Shown: positions 1 through 10,344 of the stretch, piece after piece
Numbering within the stretch: position 1 is the first letter of the stretch
Layout of the letters: every line of letters starts with the position of its first letter
Source: Acanthornis magna
Taxonomy: Eukaryota; Chordata; Aves; Passeriformes; Acanthizidae
Length of the DNA: 64,000 bases
Reading direction: 5' to 3'
Assembly (NCBI GenBank): GCA_036785705.1
Contig: JAWUZG010000157.1
Location: forward strand, 1 to 64,000
The notes under the pieces: model-generated
The model's database searches: none
What the model was told of the DNA's origin: nothing
Seen by the model: only the letters and a program-made list of their open reading frames with translations
Program-made: the position numbers and the translations under genes

Positions 1-430
1 CATTTGACAAACCTCTCTGCACCGAGATCACGGCCTTCAACAGCCTCTCAGGGCTCACAGCCCACCAGTCTCACGCTGCTAAGGTGCCACCAGCTCACAG
101 GCACTCACAGGGGCTCCATGGGGACATCCCTGCACCCTCCATCCTCCTCAAGAGCTGGCAAGTCCCTGACACTCACACTTGCCCCCTGGCCACACTCCAG
201 CCATCTCCAGGCTGCCAAAGAGCCACGAGGTCCCATCTTGTCACAGGAACTCCCTGGGGACACGCCACAGCTATCCAGCTTTCAAAAGAACACTGAGCTC
301 ACAGGCCGTCCCAGGACAGCCATAGGCACACGCCACGAGTCCGCACGCTGCCCAGAAGCCCTGGTGTCACAGGCACTCACTCACAGCACCTCGCTGCTGA
401 TATCCCAGGTGGCTCCACGCTGCTAAAGAC

Positions 431-1084
431 ATGTGATGGCACAGGCACTTTTGCATCACTCAAAGAATCATAGGAAAACTATCAGGAAAGAAAGATTTCA
501 TGGAAAAGCCACAGCAGGACAAGCTTCCTTGCCAAGCTTCACTCTACCACTTACACCATGCTTAAAGCACAGCGCGGAAAAGCAACAAACAAAAATCCAG
601 AGTCAATCAATCCAAAATGAAATCAAACCAAAATTATCTATGCCTGCCTGTCCGTTTTTGTGGGGCTGTGTCTCTAAAGAAGAGAAAGGGTCAGGATAAG
701 AAGAACATGGCTCAAAGGCTCAAGAGCACTTCCCTTAGGAGCACTTCAACTTGAGCAACATTTCACTTGATAACCCAAATTCAAATCAACAGCTTAGGGC
801 AGCAACAGCAGTTAAGGGCATTGCAACTGAACTGGACTTCAACTACACAACACTTCACTTAGAACTGAGCTGGAACCCAAGACCTCAACAAAGGATCCAC
901 ACAGGCCTTACCATAGCACTGCAGGAACTTCGAGACCTAACTTAGGGACAAACCTAAAGCACTTCTGAATCCACCAGAGCAGCCCCTCTCCCACATTGCA
1001 GACAGCGCATGCACACCTGCACTCCCACAAGCACACAAAGAGGCTCTAGGAGGCAAAATTCCCCTCCAAGCTACTGAAATACTC
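431..1084. other. A-rich single-copy segment of the unit (unit 1)
   Basis: About 650 bp with no sub-repeats and no gene I recognise. It is A-rich (runs such as CAAACAAAAATCC and CAAACCAAAATTATC). It contains a direct repeat CAAGCTTC at 520-527 and 533-540 and a GGATCC site at 893-898. It might be a decayed transposable element, but I see no terminal repeats or reverse-transcriptase motif. A good splice-acceptor-like stretch on the + strand (pyrimidine-rich, ending GCAG at 998-1001) lies near its end. Confidence 0.5.
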
Positions 1085-1340
1085 CTTTCACGTGCCTTGC
1101 CATCTTCTCAGCGGCCAAAGGCTGAGGCCTCCGGGAGCGGCAGGATGGGGGGCCCAGGAGCCGTGCTCCTTCGCGCATCCCCCGAGTGCAGCAAACGGGA
1201 CAGCTGCCGGCTGGCAGAGGCCCCACGCACAGGCACTTTGCTGCTCACCGCTGCTGCGGCCCAGCACAGCTGCCAGGGCCTCCTTTGGCACCCCTGCTTA
1301 CAGGGCCCCAAGGCATGGCCTTTAGTCACAACAAGCCTTC
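1085..1340. promoter_or_regulatory. CpG-rich core with E-box (unit 1), candidate promoter
   Basis: A CACGTG E-box at 1089-1094 begins a GC-rich stretch in which I count 13 CG dinucleotides between 1089 and about 1260 (14 where CTTCGCAG is present), much denser than in the rest of the unit. It recurs in every unit at the same offset. CpG-dense cores are typical of transcribed macrosatellites, so promoter activity is possible. There is no clear TATA box. Density is seen; function is inferred. Confidence 0.3.
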
Positions 1341-1747
1341 AGCCTGGCCCCACTTCTCATCGGCAGCTTCCCCTGAACGCGGGACAACACCAATGTGATG
1401 CCATCCAGGCAAAAACTAATTTCAAAGTCTCAACAACAAGCAAAAAAAGCAGGAGCACCTTAGAACACAGCACTTCCTGGCAGCACACAGCGTTTCTCAG
1501 AAGCTCCACAGCACCTCAGCCCCGCTGCCTTCCTCAAGGCCAAGGCCTCAGCACCATTGCTCATATCATGCTGCAGCCTGAAAAAAGGCCAGGGGGGGAT
1601 GCACCAGCACAAGCAGGGAGATCACACCTGCCCACAGGCTCCCCATGCTCACATCCCATGGCATCCCGCGGCTCTCTCACCTTCCAAAGACCTCTGAGGT
1701 CACGGGCTCTCACAGTGCCTCCATCGGGACATCCCACCTGTCTCTAA
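1145..1747 (+). other. Longest ATG open frame (200 codons), probably non-coding
   Basis: The ATG at 1145 has A at -3 and G at +4, a strong start context, and lies in the CpG-rich core. The product is rich in Ser, Pro, Ala, Arg and Gln, with no domain, signal peptide or membrane segment that I recognise. Corresponding frames start at 4593, 8041, 11489, 14937, 18385, 21831, 25279, 28726, 32173, 35621, 39069, 42525, 45985, 49445, 52893, 56348, 59795 and 63251. In units 6, 8, 9, 16 and 19 the one-base loss before the G run shifts the frame and shortens it to 183 codons with a different end. The frame extends upstream only through non-ATG codons, and its persistence follows from near-identity of the units. 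I do not call it a gene. Confidence 0.12.
1341..1600. other. Mixed segment ending in A6 and G7 runs (unit 1)
   Basis: About 260 bp without sub-repeats. The stretch CCTGAAAAAAGGCCAGGGGGGG at 1577-1598 is, on the minus strand, a long pyrimidine tract ending in CAG, a strong 3' splice-site shape. The base before the G run is deleted in units 6, 8, 9, 16 and 19. I see no gene. Confidence 0.4.
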
Positions 1748-2290
1748 GTGCTAAGGAGCTCTTTTGCAACTGCCACTCCCTGGCCTTCCAGGGGGACATG
1801 CCACGGCTCTCTCTATCTTCCTAAAGAACACACACGACAAGGGCAATGCCAGGGCCTCAAGGGTAACATCCCGGCAATCTGCACGCTGCTAAGGAGCCAC
1901 GCTGGCACAGCAACTCACAGGGCATGGCCTGTGACATTCCCTCCCTCTCCCTGCTGCTGGACAGCTGTGATGTCACAGGCACTCACCTCTGGCCCCTGCA
2001 GGCATTCCAGGCCTTTCCATGCTGCCAAAGCGCTCTGATGTCACCGACAGGCACTGTGGCTTCATGGCCACATGCCAAGGCTCTCCAGGCTGCAAAAGAG
2101 CCCTTTAGCCACAGGCACTTACACAGGTGCCATGGGCACATCTTAGTGCTCCCTCTGCTCATAGGAACCCCGAGGCCACCAGATAGCCTGGCAGCTCCGT
2201 GGCCACATCCCCAGGCTCTCCAGGCTGCTCAAGAGCTCTGATCTCACCTGCACTCACACAAGCTCCTCGGGGACATCTCTCGCTGCTGTG
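1601..2290 (+). repeat. Internal ~68-bp sub-repeat block (10 copies, unit 1)
   Basis: A degenerate ~68-bp minisatellite. An ACATCCC-like anchor falls at 1651, 1729, 1796, 1866, 1934, 2002, 2070, 2138, 2205 and 2273, with spacings of 78, 67, 70, 68, 68, 68, 68, 67 and 68. Each copy roughly reads: anchor, a GGCTCTC or CTCC stretch, GCTGCTAAAGAGC, GATGTCACAGGCACTCAC, then GGCTCCATGGGG before the next anchor. The block recurs at the same offset in every unit and was part of the sequence before the 3.4-kb unit was amplified. Confidence 0.85.
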
Positions 2291-3060
2291 CTGGCAGATT
2301 CACACAAAGCCTCCCAGAGCAGCCTGGCCACTGAGTCACGAGGGCCAGAGAGCAGCCCTTGGCTTTCTCAACTCCTTCTCAGAGACACGAGCCTTGGCGG
2401 CGGCTGCATCCAATCCCAGCCTCACACTGTCCCTGCTTTAAGTAACTCTGTCCCGCAGCACTTACAAATGGCCCATCTGATCTATTCCTAGAAAAGCAGG
2501 TCTTCCCTAACACAAATGATTCGACACAAACAACTCAATCCCAATTACTGACCACTCCATAGAAAAGCTAAACCTACTCCTGCGAGGCTACACAGACTAC
2601 AATGGAGTGCACTCGATGAAAACAATAGGAAAGCAGTCATATCTTACAGCAAGCAAAAAAACCCAATTCCCAAGTAGAGCTCCATGGAACTCACCACACC
2701 AACACTCCTGGGCAGCTCTCTCTCCCTTCACCACCAAGAGTGCCCTTGCTTGCTGTCCACTTCCCCAGCACGAGCCCTCACACACTCCAAGGAGGAACAC
2801 GCTAGAAAAACCTCCCCTAGGAAAGGGGACTGACTGCACACTGACACTCTCAAGGGACTGACTGTCAGGCAGACGCCTGCAACTCCCGGCAGCAGCTCAG
2901 CTGCCAAATCTTCGCCTCACTAGCAGCACCTTCATGCAGGCTTCCTTGCCAGAAGGACTTTCAGCAGAATTCAAGGCCAAAACAACACACGCTGGCCCTC
3001 TGAAAGACACCTGGAGACATTTGCAAATAGCACATGCTCCAAGTGCCTGCACCACGTTCC
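2291..3060. other. Single-copy segment with small hairpins (unit 1)
   Basis: About 770 bp with no ~68-bp sub-repeats and no recognised gene. Between 2813 and 2905 it holds three short inverted repeats and one direct repeat. A single GAATTC site lies at 2967-2972, once per unit in the copies I read. Open frames here are short (84 and 104 codons on +, 80 on -). The 80-codon minus frame starts at GTG. Confidence 0.5.
2813..2905. repeat. Cluster of short inverted repeats (unit 1)
   Basis: TCCCCT at 2813-2818 pairs with AGGGGA at 2824-2829 (loop 5). CAGGC at 2866-2870 pairs with GCCTG at 2875-2879 (loop 4). GGCAGC at 2888-2893 pairs with GCTGCC at 2900-2905 (loop 6). GGGACTGACTG is directly repeated at 2826-2836 and 2854-2864. 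The arms are short and could be chance. Confidence 0.4.
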
Positions 3061-3096
3061 AAGGCAAAGCAGCCGGCCCAAAGCATCCTGCTACAA

Positions 3097-3112
3097 CCTC
3101 CCAGGGGGCTCC
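3097..3112 (+). promoter_or_regulatory. CTCF-like site (unit 1)
   Basis: CTCCCAGGGGGC differs at two positions from the familiar CTCF core CCACCAGGGGGC. The core is intact in units 1, 3, 4, 10, 12, 15, 16 and 18, altered to AGGCGGC in units 2, 5-9, 11 and 17, and to AAGGGGC in units 13 and 14. CTCF binding is well established for DXZ4 and D4Z4. Here it is only a motif match. Confidence 0.25.
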
Positions 3113-3139
3113 CGACTGCTACACAGCACTCCGCTCAAA

Positions 3140-3880
3140 AGCACTCCCAGGCCTTCCAGCCTCACAGCCTACAGCCTTCTGCAGAGCCCTGAGCTCACCT
3201 GCACTCACACACCTACCATGGGCACCTGCCACAGCTCTCCGGCCATGAGAGACAGACGTGTGCTCTCAGGCACTCACAGCCATTCCAAGCTGACATCCCA
3301 GGGCCCTTTCATCTCATCAGGCACCACTGCTATGTCACAGGCACTCGCTGCACTTCCACGGGGCCATCCCAGGGCTCTCAAGGCTCCTCAAGAACACTGA
3401 GGGCACACACAACCCCAGCGGCTCCATACGGACATCCCACAAGTCTCCCATTTGACAAACCTCTCTGCACCGAGATCACGGCCTTCAACAGCCTCTCAGG
3501 GCTCACAGCCCACCAGTCTCACGCTGCTAAGGTGCCACCAGCTCACAGGCACTCACAGGGGCTCCATGGGGACATCCCTGCACCCTCCATCCTCCTCAAG
3601 AGCTGGCAAGTCCCTGACACTCACACTTGCCCCCTGGCCACACTCCAGCCATCTCCAGGCTGCCAAAGAGCCACGAGGTCCCATCTTGTCACAGGAACTC
3701 CCTGGGGACACGCCACAGCTATCCAGCTTTCAAAAGAACACTGAGCTCACAGGCCGTCCCAGGACAGCCATAGGCACACGCCACGAGTCCGCACGCTGCC
3801 CAGAAGCCCTGGTGTCACAGGCACTCACTCACAGCACCTCGCTGCTGACATCCCAGGTGGCTCCACGCTGCTAAAGACAT
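3140..3880 (+). repeat. Internal ~68-bp sub-repeat block across the unit 1/2 junction
   Basis: The second block of the same ~68-bp family. Anchors fall near 3143, 3224, 3293, 3364, 3432, 3505, 3572, 3640, 3708, 3776 and 3848, mostly 67-73 apart. It is interrupted only by my arbitrary unit boundary at 3449 and recurs at every unit junction. The copies are more diverged from each other than the 3.4-kb units are, so the minisatellite is older than the macrosatellite amplification. Confidence 0.8.
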
Positions 3881-6800
3881 GTGATGGCACAGGCACTTTT
3901 GCATCACTCAAAGAATCATAGGAAAACTATCAGGAAAGAAAGATTTCATGGAAAAGCCACAGCAGGACAAGCTTCCTTGCCAAGCTTCACTCTACCACTT
4001 ACACCATGCTTAAAGCACAGCGCGGAAAAGCAACAAACAAAAATCCAGAGTCAATCAATCCAAAATGAAATCAAACCAAAATTATCTATGCCTGTCTGTC
4101 CATGTTTGTGGGGCTGTGTCTCTAAAGAAGAGAAAGGCTCAGGATAAGAAGAACATGGCTCAAAGGCTCAAGAGCACTTCCCTTAGGAGCACTTCAACTT
4201 GAGCAACATTTCACTTGATAACCCAAATTCAAATCAACAGCTTAGGGCAGCAACAGCAGTTAAGGGCATTGCAACTGAACTGGACTTCAACTACACAACA
4301 CTTCACTTAGAACTGAGCTGGAACCCAAGACCTCAACAAAGGATCCACACAGGCCTTACCATAGCACTGCAGGAACTTCGAGACCTAACTTAGGGACAAA
4401 CCTAAAGCACTTCTGAATCCACCAGAGCAGCCCCTCTCCCACATTGCAGACAGCGCATGCACACCTGCACTCCCACAAGCACACAAAGAGGCTCTAGGAG
4501 GCAAAATTCCCCTCCAAGCTACTGAAATACTCCTTTCACGTGCCTTGCCATCTTCGCAGCGGCCAAAGGCTGAGGCCTCCGGGAGCGGCAGGATGGGGGG
4601 CCCAGGAGCCGTGCTCCTTCGCGCATCCCCCGAGTGCAGCAAACGGGACAGCTGCCGGCTGGCAGAGGCCCCACGCACAGGCACTTTGCTGCTCACCGCT
4701 GCTGCGGCCCAGCACAGCTGCCAGGGCCTCCTTTGGCACCCCTGCTTACAGGGCCCCAAGGCATGGCCTTTAGTCACAACAAGCCTTCAGCCTGGCCCCA
4801 CTTCTCATCGGCAGCTTCCCCTGAACGTGGGACAACACCAATGTGATGCCATCCAGGCAAAAACTAATTTCAAAGTCTCAACAACAAGCAAAAAAAGCAG
4901 GAGCACCTTAGAACACAGCACTTCCTGGCAGCACACAGCGTTTCTCAGAAGCTCCACAGCACCTCAGCCCCGCTGCCTTCCTCAAGGCCAAGGCCTCAGC
5001 ACCATTGCTCATATCATGCTGCAGCCTGAAAAAAGGCCAGGGGGGGATGCACCAGCACAAGCAGGGAGATCACACCTGCCCACAGGCTCCCCATGCTCAC
5101 ATCCCATGGCATCCCGCGGCTCTCTCACCTTCCAAAGACCTCTGAGGTCACGGGCTCTCACAGTGCCTCCATCGGGACATCCCACCTGTCTCTAAGTGCT
5201 AAGGAGCTCTTTTGCAACTGCCACTCCCTGGCCTTCCAGGGGGACATGCCACGGCTCTCTCTATCTTCCTAAAGAACACACACGACAAGGGCAATGCCAG
5301 GGCCTCAAGGGTAACATCCCGGCAATCTGCACGCTGCTAAGGAGCCACGCTGGCACAGGACCTCACAGGGCATGGCCTGTGACATTCCCTCCCTCTCCCT
5401 GCTGCTGGACAGCTGTGATGTCACAGGCACTCACCTCTGGCCCCTGCAGCCATTCCAGGCCTTTCCATGCTGCCAAAGCGCTCTGATGTCACCAACAGGC
5501 ACTGTGGCTTCATGGCCACATGCCAAGGCTCTCCAGGCTGCAAAAGAGCCCTTTAGCCACAGGCACTTACACAGGTGCCATGGGCACATCTTAGTGCTCC
5601 CTCTGCTCATAGGAACCCCGAGGTCACCAGATATCCTGGCGGCTCCATGGCCACATCCCCAGGCTCTCCAGGCTGCTCAAGAGCTCTGATCTCACCTGCA
5701 CTCACACAAGCTCCTCGGGGACATCTCTCGCTGCTGTGCTGGCAGATTCACACAAAGCCTCCCAGAGCAGCCTGGCCACTGAGTCACGAGGGCCAGAGAG
5801 CAGCCCTTGGCTTTCTCAACTCCTTCTCAGAGACACGAGCCTTGGCGGCGGCTGCATCCAATCCCAGCCTCACACTGTCCCTGCTTTAAGTAACTCTGTC
5901 CCGCAGCACTTACAAATGGCCCATCTGATCTATTCCTAGAAAAGCAGGTCTTCCCTAACACAAATGATTCGACACAAACAACTCAATCCCAATTACTGAC
6001 CACTCCATAGAAAAGCTAAACCTACTCCTGCGAGGCTACACAGACTACAATGGAGTGCACTCGATGAAAACAATAGGAAAGCAGTCATATCTTACAGCAA
6101 GCAAAAAAACCCAATTCCCAAGTAGAGCTCCATGGAACTCACCACACCAACACTCCTGGGCAGCTCTCTCTCCCTTCACCACCAAGAGTGCCCTTGCTTG
6201 CTGTCCACTTCCCCAGCACGAGCCCTCACACACTCCAAGGAGGAACACGCTAGAAAAACCTCCCCTAGGAAAGGGGACTGACTGCACACTGACACTCTCA
6301 AGGGACTGACTGTCAGGCAGACGCCTGCAACTCCCGGCAGCAGCTCAGCTGCCAAATCTTCGCCTCACTAGCAGCACCTTCATGCAGGCTTCCTTGCCAG
6401 AAGGACTTTCAGCAGAATTCAAGGCCAAAACAACACACGCTGGCCCTCTGAAAGACACCTGGAGACATTTGCAAATAGCACATGCTCCAAGTGCCTGCAC
6501 CACGTTCCAAGGCAAAGCAGCCGGCCCAAAGCATCCTGCTACAACCTCCCAGGCGGCTCCCGACTGCTACACAGCACTCCGCTCAAAAGCACTCCCAGGC
6601 CTTCCAGCCTCACAGCCTACAGCCTTCTGCAGAGCCCTGAGCTCACCTGCACTCACACACCTACCATGGGCACCTGCCACAGCTCTCCGGCCATGAGAGA
6701 CAGACGTGTGCTCTCAGGCACTCACAGCCATTCCAAGCTGACATCCCAGGGCCCTTTCATCTCATCAGGCACCACTGCTATGTCACAGGCACTCGCTGCA

Positions 6801-6896
6801 CTTCCACGGGGCCATCCCAGGGCTCTCAAGGCTCCTCAAGAACACTGAGGGCACACACAACCCCAGCGGCTCCATACGGACATCCCACAAGTCTCC
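3449..6896 (+). repeat. Repeat unit 2 (3,448 bp)
   Basis: It has about 18 differences from unit 1 by eye. It carries CAGGACCTC near 5356 (shared with units 5 and 15), GAACGTGG near 4824 (private, a CG to TG change), CCAACAGG near 5492 (shared with unit 3) and AGGCGGC at the CTCF-like site. Confidence 0.95.
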
Positions 6897-9800
6897 CATT
6901 TGACAAACCTCTCTGCACCGAGATCACGGCCTTCAACAGCCTCTCAGGGCTCACAGCCCACCAGTCTCACGCTGCTAAGGTGCCACCAGCTCACAGGCAC
7001 TCACAGGGGCTCCATGGGGACATCCCTGCACCCTCCATCCTCCTCAAGAGCTGGCAAGTCCCTGACACTCACACTTGCCCCCTGGCCACACTCCAGCCAT
7101 CTCCAGGCTGCCAAAGAGCCACGAGGTCACATCTTGTCACAGGAACTCCCTGGGGACACGCCACAGCTATCCAGCTTTCAAAAGAACACTGAGCTCACAG
7201 GCCGTCCCAGGACAGCCATAGGCACACGCCACGAGTCCGCACGCTGCCCAGAAGCCCTGGTGTCACAGGCACTCACTCACAGCACCTCGCTGCTGACATC
7301 CCAGGTGGCTCCACGCTGCTAAAGACATGTGATGGCACAGGCACTTTTGCATCACTCAAAGAATCATAGGAAAACTATCAGGAAAGAAAGATTTCATGGA
7401 AAAGCCACAGCAGGACAAGCTTCCTTGCCAAGCTTCACTCTACCACTTACACCATGCTTAAAGCACAGCGCGGAAAAGCAACAAACAAAAATCCAGAGTC
7501 AATCAATCCAAAATGAAATCAAACCAAAATTATCTATGCCTGTCTGTCCATGTTTGTGGGGCTGTGTCTCTAAAGAAGAGAAAGGGTCAGGATAAGAAGA
7601 ACATGGCTCAAAGGCTCAAGAGCACTTCCCTTAGGAGCACTTCAACTTGAGCAACATTTCACTTGATAACCCAAATTCAAATCAACAGCTTAGGGCAGCA
7701 ACAGCAGTTAAGGGCATTGCAACTGAACTGGACTTCAACTACACAACACTTCACTTAGAACTGAGCTGGAACCCAAGACCTCAACAAAGGATCCACACAG
7801 GCCTTACCATAGCACTGCAGGAACTTCGAGACCTAACTTAGGGACAAACCTAAAGCACTTCTGAATCCACCAGAGCAGCCCCTCTCCCACATTGCAGACA
7901 GCGCATGCACACCTGCACTCCCACAAGCACACAAAGAGGCTCTAGGAGGCAAAATTCCCCTCCAAGCTACTGAAATACTCCTTTCACGTGCCTTGCCATC
8001 TTCTCAGCGGCCAAAGGCTGAGGCCTCCGGGAGCGGCAGGATGGGGGGCCCAGGAGCCGTGCTCCTTCGCGCATCCCCCGAGTGCAGCAAACGGGACAGC
8101 TGCCGGCTGGCAGAGGCCCCACGCACAGGCACTTTGCTGCTCACCGCTGCTGCGGCCCAGCACAGCTGCCAGGGCCTCCTTTGGCACCCCTGCTTACAGG
8201 GCCCCAAGGCATGGCCTTTAGTCACAACAAGCCTTCAGCCTGGCCCCACTTCTCATCGGCAGCTTCCCCTGAACGCGGGACAACACCAATGTGATGCCAT
8301 CCAGGCAAAAACTAATTTCAAAGTCTCAACAACAAGCAAAAAAAGCAGGAGCACCTTAGAACACAGCACTTCCTGGCAGCACACAGCGTTTCTCAGAAGC
8401 TCCACAGCACCTCAGCCCCGCTGCCTTCCTCAAGGCCAAGGCCTCAGCACCATTGCTCATATCATGCTGCAGCCTGAAAAAAGGCCAGGGGGGGATGCAC
8501 CAGCACAAGCAGGGAGATCACACCTGCCCACAGGCTCCCCATGCTCACATCCCATGGCATCCCGCGGCTCTCTCACCTTCCAAAGACCTCTGAGGTCACG
8601 GGCTCTCACAGTGCCTCCATCGGGACATCCCACCTGTCTCTAAGTGCTAAGGAGCTCTTTTGCAACTGCCACTCCCTGGCCTTCCAGGGGGACATGCCAC
8701 GGCTCTCTCTATCTTCCTAAAGAACACACACGACAAGGGCAATGCCAGGGCCTCAAGGGTAACATCCCGGCAATCTGCACGCTGCTAAGGAGCCACGCTG
8801 GCACAGCAACTCACAGGGCATGGCCTGTGACATTCCCTCCCTCTCCCTGCTGCTGGACAGCTGTGATGTCACAGGCACTCACCTCTGGCCCCTGCAGCCA
8901 TTCCAGGCCTTTCCATGCTGCCAAAGCGCTCTGATGTCACCAACAGGCACTGTGGCTTCATGGCCACATGCCAAGGCTCTCCAGGCTGCAAAAGAGCCCT
9001 TTAGCCACAGGCACTTACACAGGTGCCATGGGCACATCTTAGTGCTCCCTCTGCTCATAGGAACCCCGAGGTCACCAGATATCCTGGCGGCTCCATGGCC
9101 ACATCCCCAGGCTCTCCAGGCTGCTCAAGAGCTCTGATCTCACCTGCACTCACACAAGCTCCTCAGGGACATCTCTCGCTGCTGTGCTGGCAGATTCACA
9201 CAAAGCCTCCCAGAGCAGCCTGGCCACTGAGTCACGAGGGCCAGAGAGCAGCCCTTGGCTTTCTCAACTCCTTCTCAGAGACACGAGCCTTGGCGGCGGC
9301 TGCATCCAATCCCAGCCTCACACTGTCCCTGCTTTAAGTAACTCTGTCCCGCAGCACTTACAAATGGCCCATCTGATCTATTCCTAGAAAAGCAGGTCTT
9401 CCCTAACACAAATGATTCGACACAAACAACTCAATCCCAATTACTGACCACTCCATAGAAAAGCTAAACCTACTCCTGCGAGGCTACACAGACTACAATG
9501 GAGTGCACTCGATGAAAACAATAGGAAAGCAGTCATATCTTACAGCAAGCAAAAAAACCCAATTCCCAAGTAGAGCTCCATGGAACTCACCACACCAACA
9601 CTCCTGGGCAGCTCTCTCTCCCTTCACCACCAAGAGTGCCCTTGCTTGCTGTCCACTTCCCCAGCACGAGCCCTCACACACTCCAAGGAGGAACACGCTA
9701 GAAAAACCTCCCCTAGGAAAGGGGACTGACTGCACACTGACACTCTCAAGGGACTGACTGTCAGGCAGATGCCTGCAACTCCCGGCAGCAGCTCAGCTGC

Positions 9801-10344
9801 CAAATCTTCGCCTCACTAGCAGCACCTTCATGCAGGCTTCCTTGCCAGAAGGACTTTCAGCAGAATTCAAGGCCAAAACAACACACGCTGGCCCTCTGAA
9901 AGACACCTGGAGACATTTGCAAATAACACATGCTCCAAGTGCCTGCACCACGTTCCAAGGCAAAGCAGCCGGCCCAAAGCATCCTGCTACAACCTCCCAG
10001 GGGGCTCCCGACTGCTACACAGCACTCCGCTCAAAAGCACTCCCAGGCCTTCCAGCCTCACAGCCTACAGCCTTCTGCAGAGCCCTGAGCTCACCTGCAC
10101 TCACACACCTACCATGGGCACCTGCCACAGCTCTCCGGCCATGAGAGACAGACCTGTGCTCTCAGGCACTCACAGCCATTCCAAGCTGACATCCCAGGGC
10201 CCTTTCATCTCATCAGGCACCACTGCTATGTCACAGGCACTCGCTGCACTTCCACGGGGCCATCCCAGGGCTCTCAAGGCTCCTCAAGAACACTGAGGGC
10301 ACACACAACCCCAGCGGCTCCATACGGACATCCCACAAGTCTCC
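6897..10344 (+). repeat. Repeat unit 3 (3,448 bp)
   Basis: It carries AGGTCACATC near 7124 (shared with units 4, 14, 15) and CTTCTCAG as in units 1 and 11. Private changes include CTCAGGGAC near 9162, CAGATGCC near 9767 (CG to TG) and AAATAACAC near 9920. From its end onward the GACCTG form appears near 10152, shared with units 4, 13-16 and 18. Confidence 0.95.

Larger units (their letters stand above)
1..3448 (+). repeat. Repeat unit 1 (3,448 bp)
   Basis: This is the reference unit for the internal map. It carries CTTCTCAG rather than CTTCGCAG near 1101 (shared with units 3 and 11), GCAGGCATTCC near 1999 (shared only with unit 6), the ATATCTT form near 2640 and the intact AGGGGGC site near 3103. 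The window starts inside the array, so the phase is arbitrary. Confidence 0.95.

Noticed and set aside
4..426. A 140-codon frame at the start of each unit
   Set aside because: It starts with TTG and runs through ~68-bp minisatellite sequence whose period is not a multiple of 3. It looks like translated repeat.
1134..1160. G-quadruplex in the GATGGGGGGCCC stretch
   Set aside because: Only one long G run is present, without three further runs of G3 or more within loop distance.
1097..1747. A 216-codon plus-strand frame recurring in most units as a gene
   Set aside because: It opens with TTG, not ATG. Composition is low in complexity and no domain is recognisable. It is preserved only because the DNA is nearly identical, and a one-base indel truncates it in five units.
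1..3448. Polyadenylation signals marking a transcript end
   Set aside because: I did not find AATAAA or ATTAAA on either strand of unit 1 when reading by eye. A pattern search would settle this.
4385..4777. A 130-codon minus-strand frame opposite the CpG core
   Set aside because: It starts with GTG, overlaps plus-strand frames and is cut to 73 codons in units 1, 3 and 11 by a single base change. GC-rich DNA gives long chance frames on both strands.
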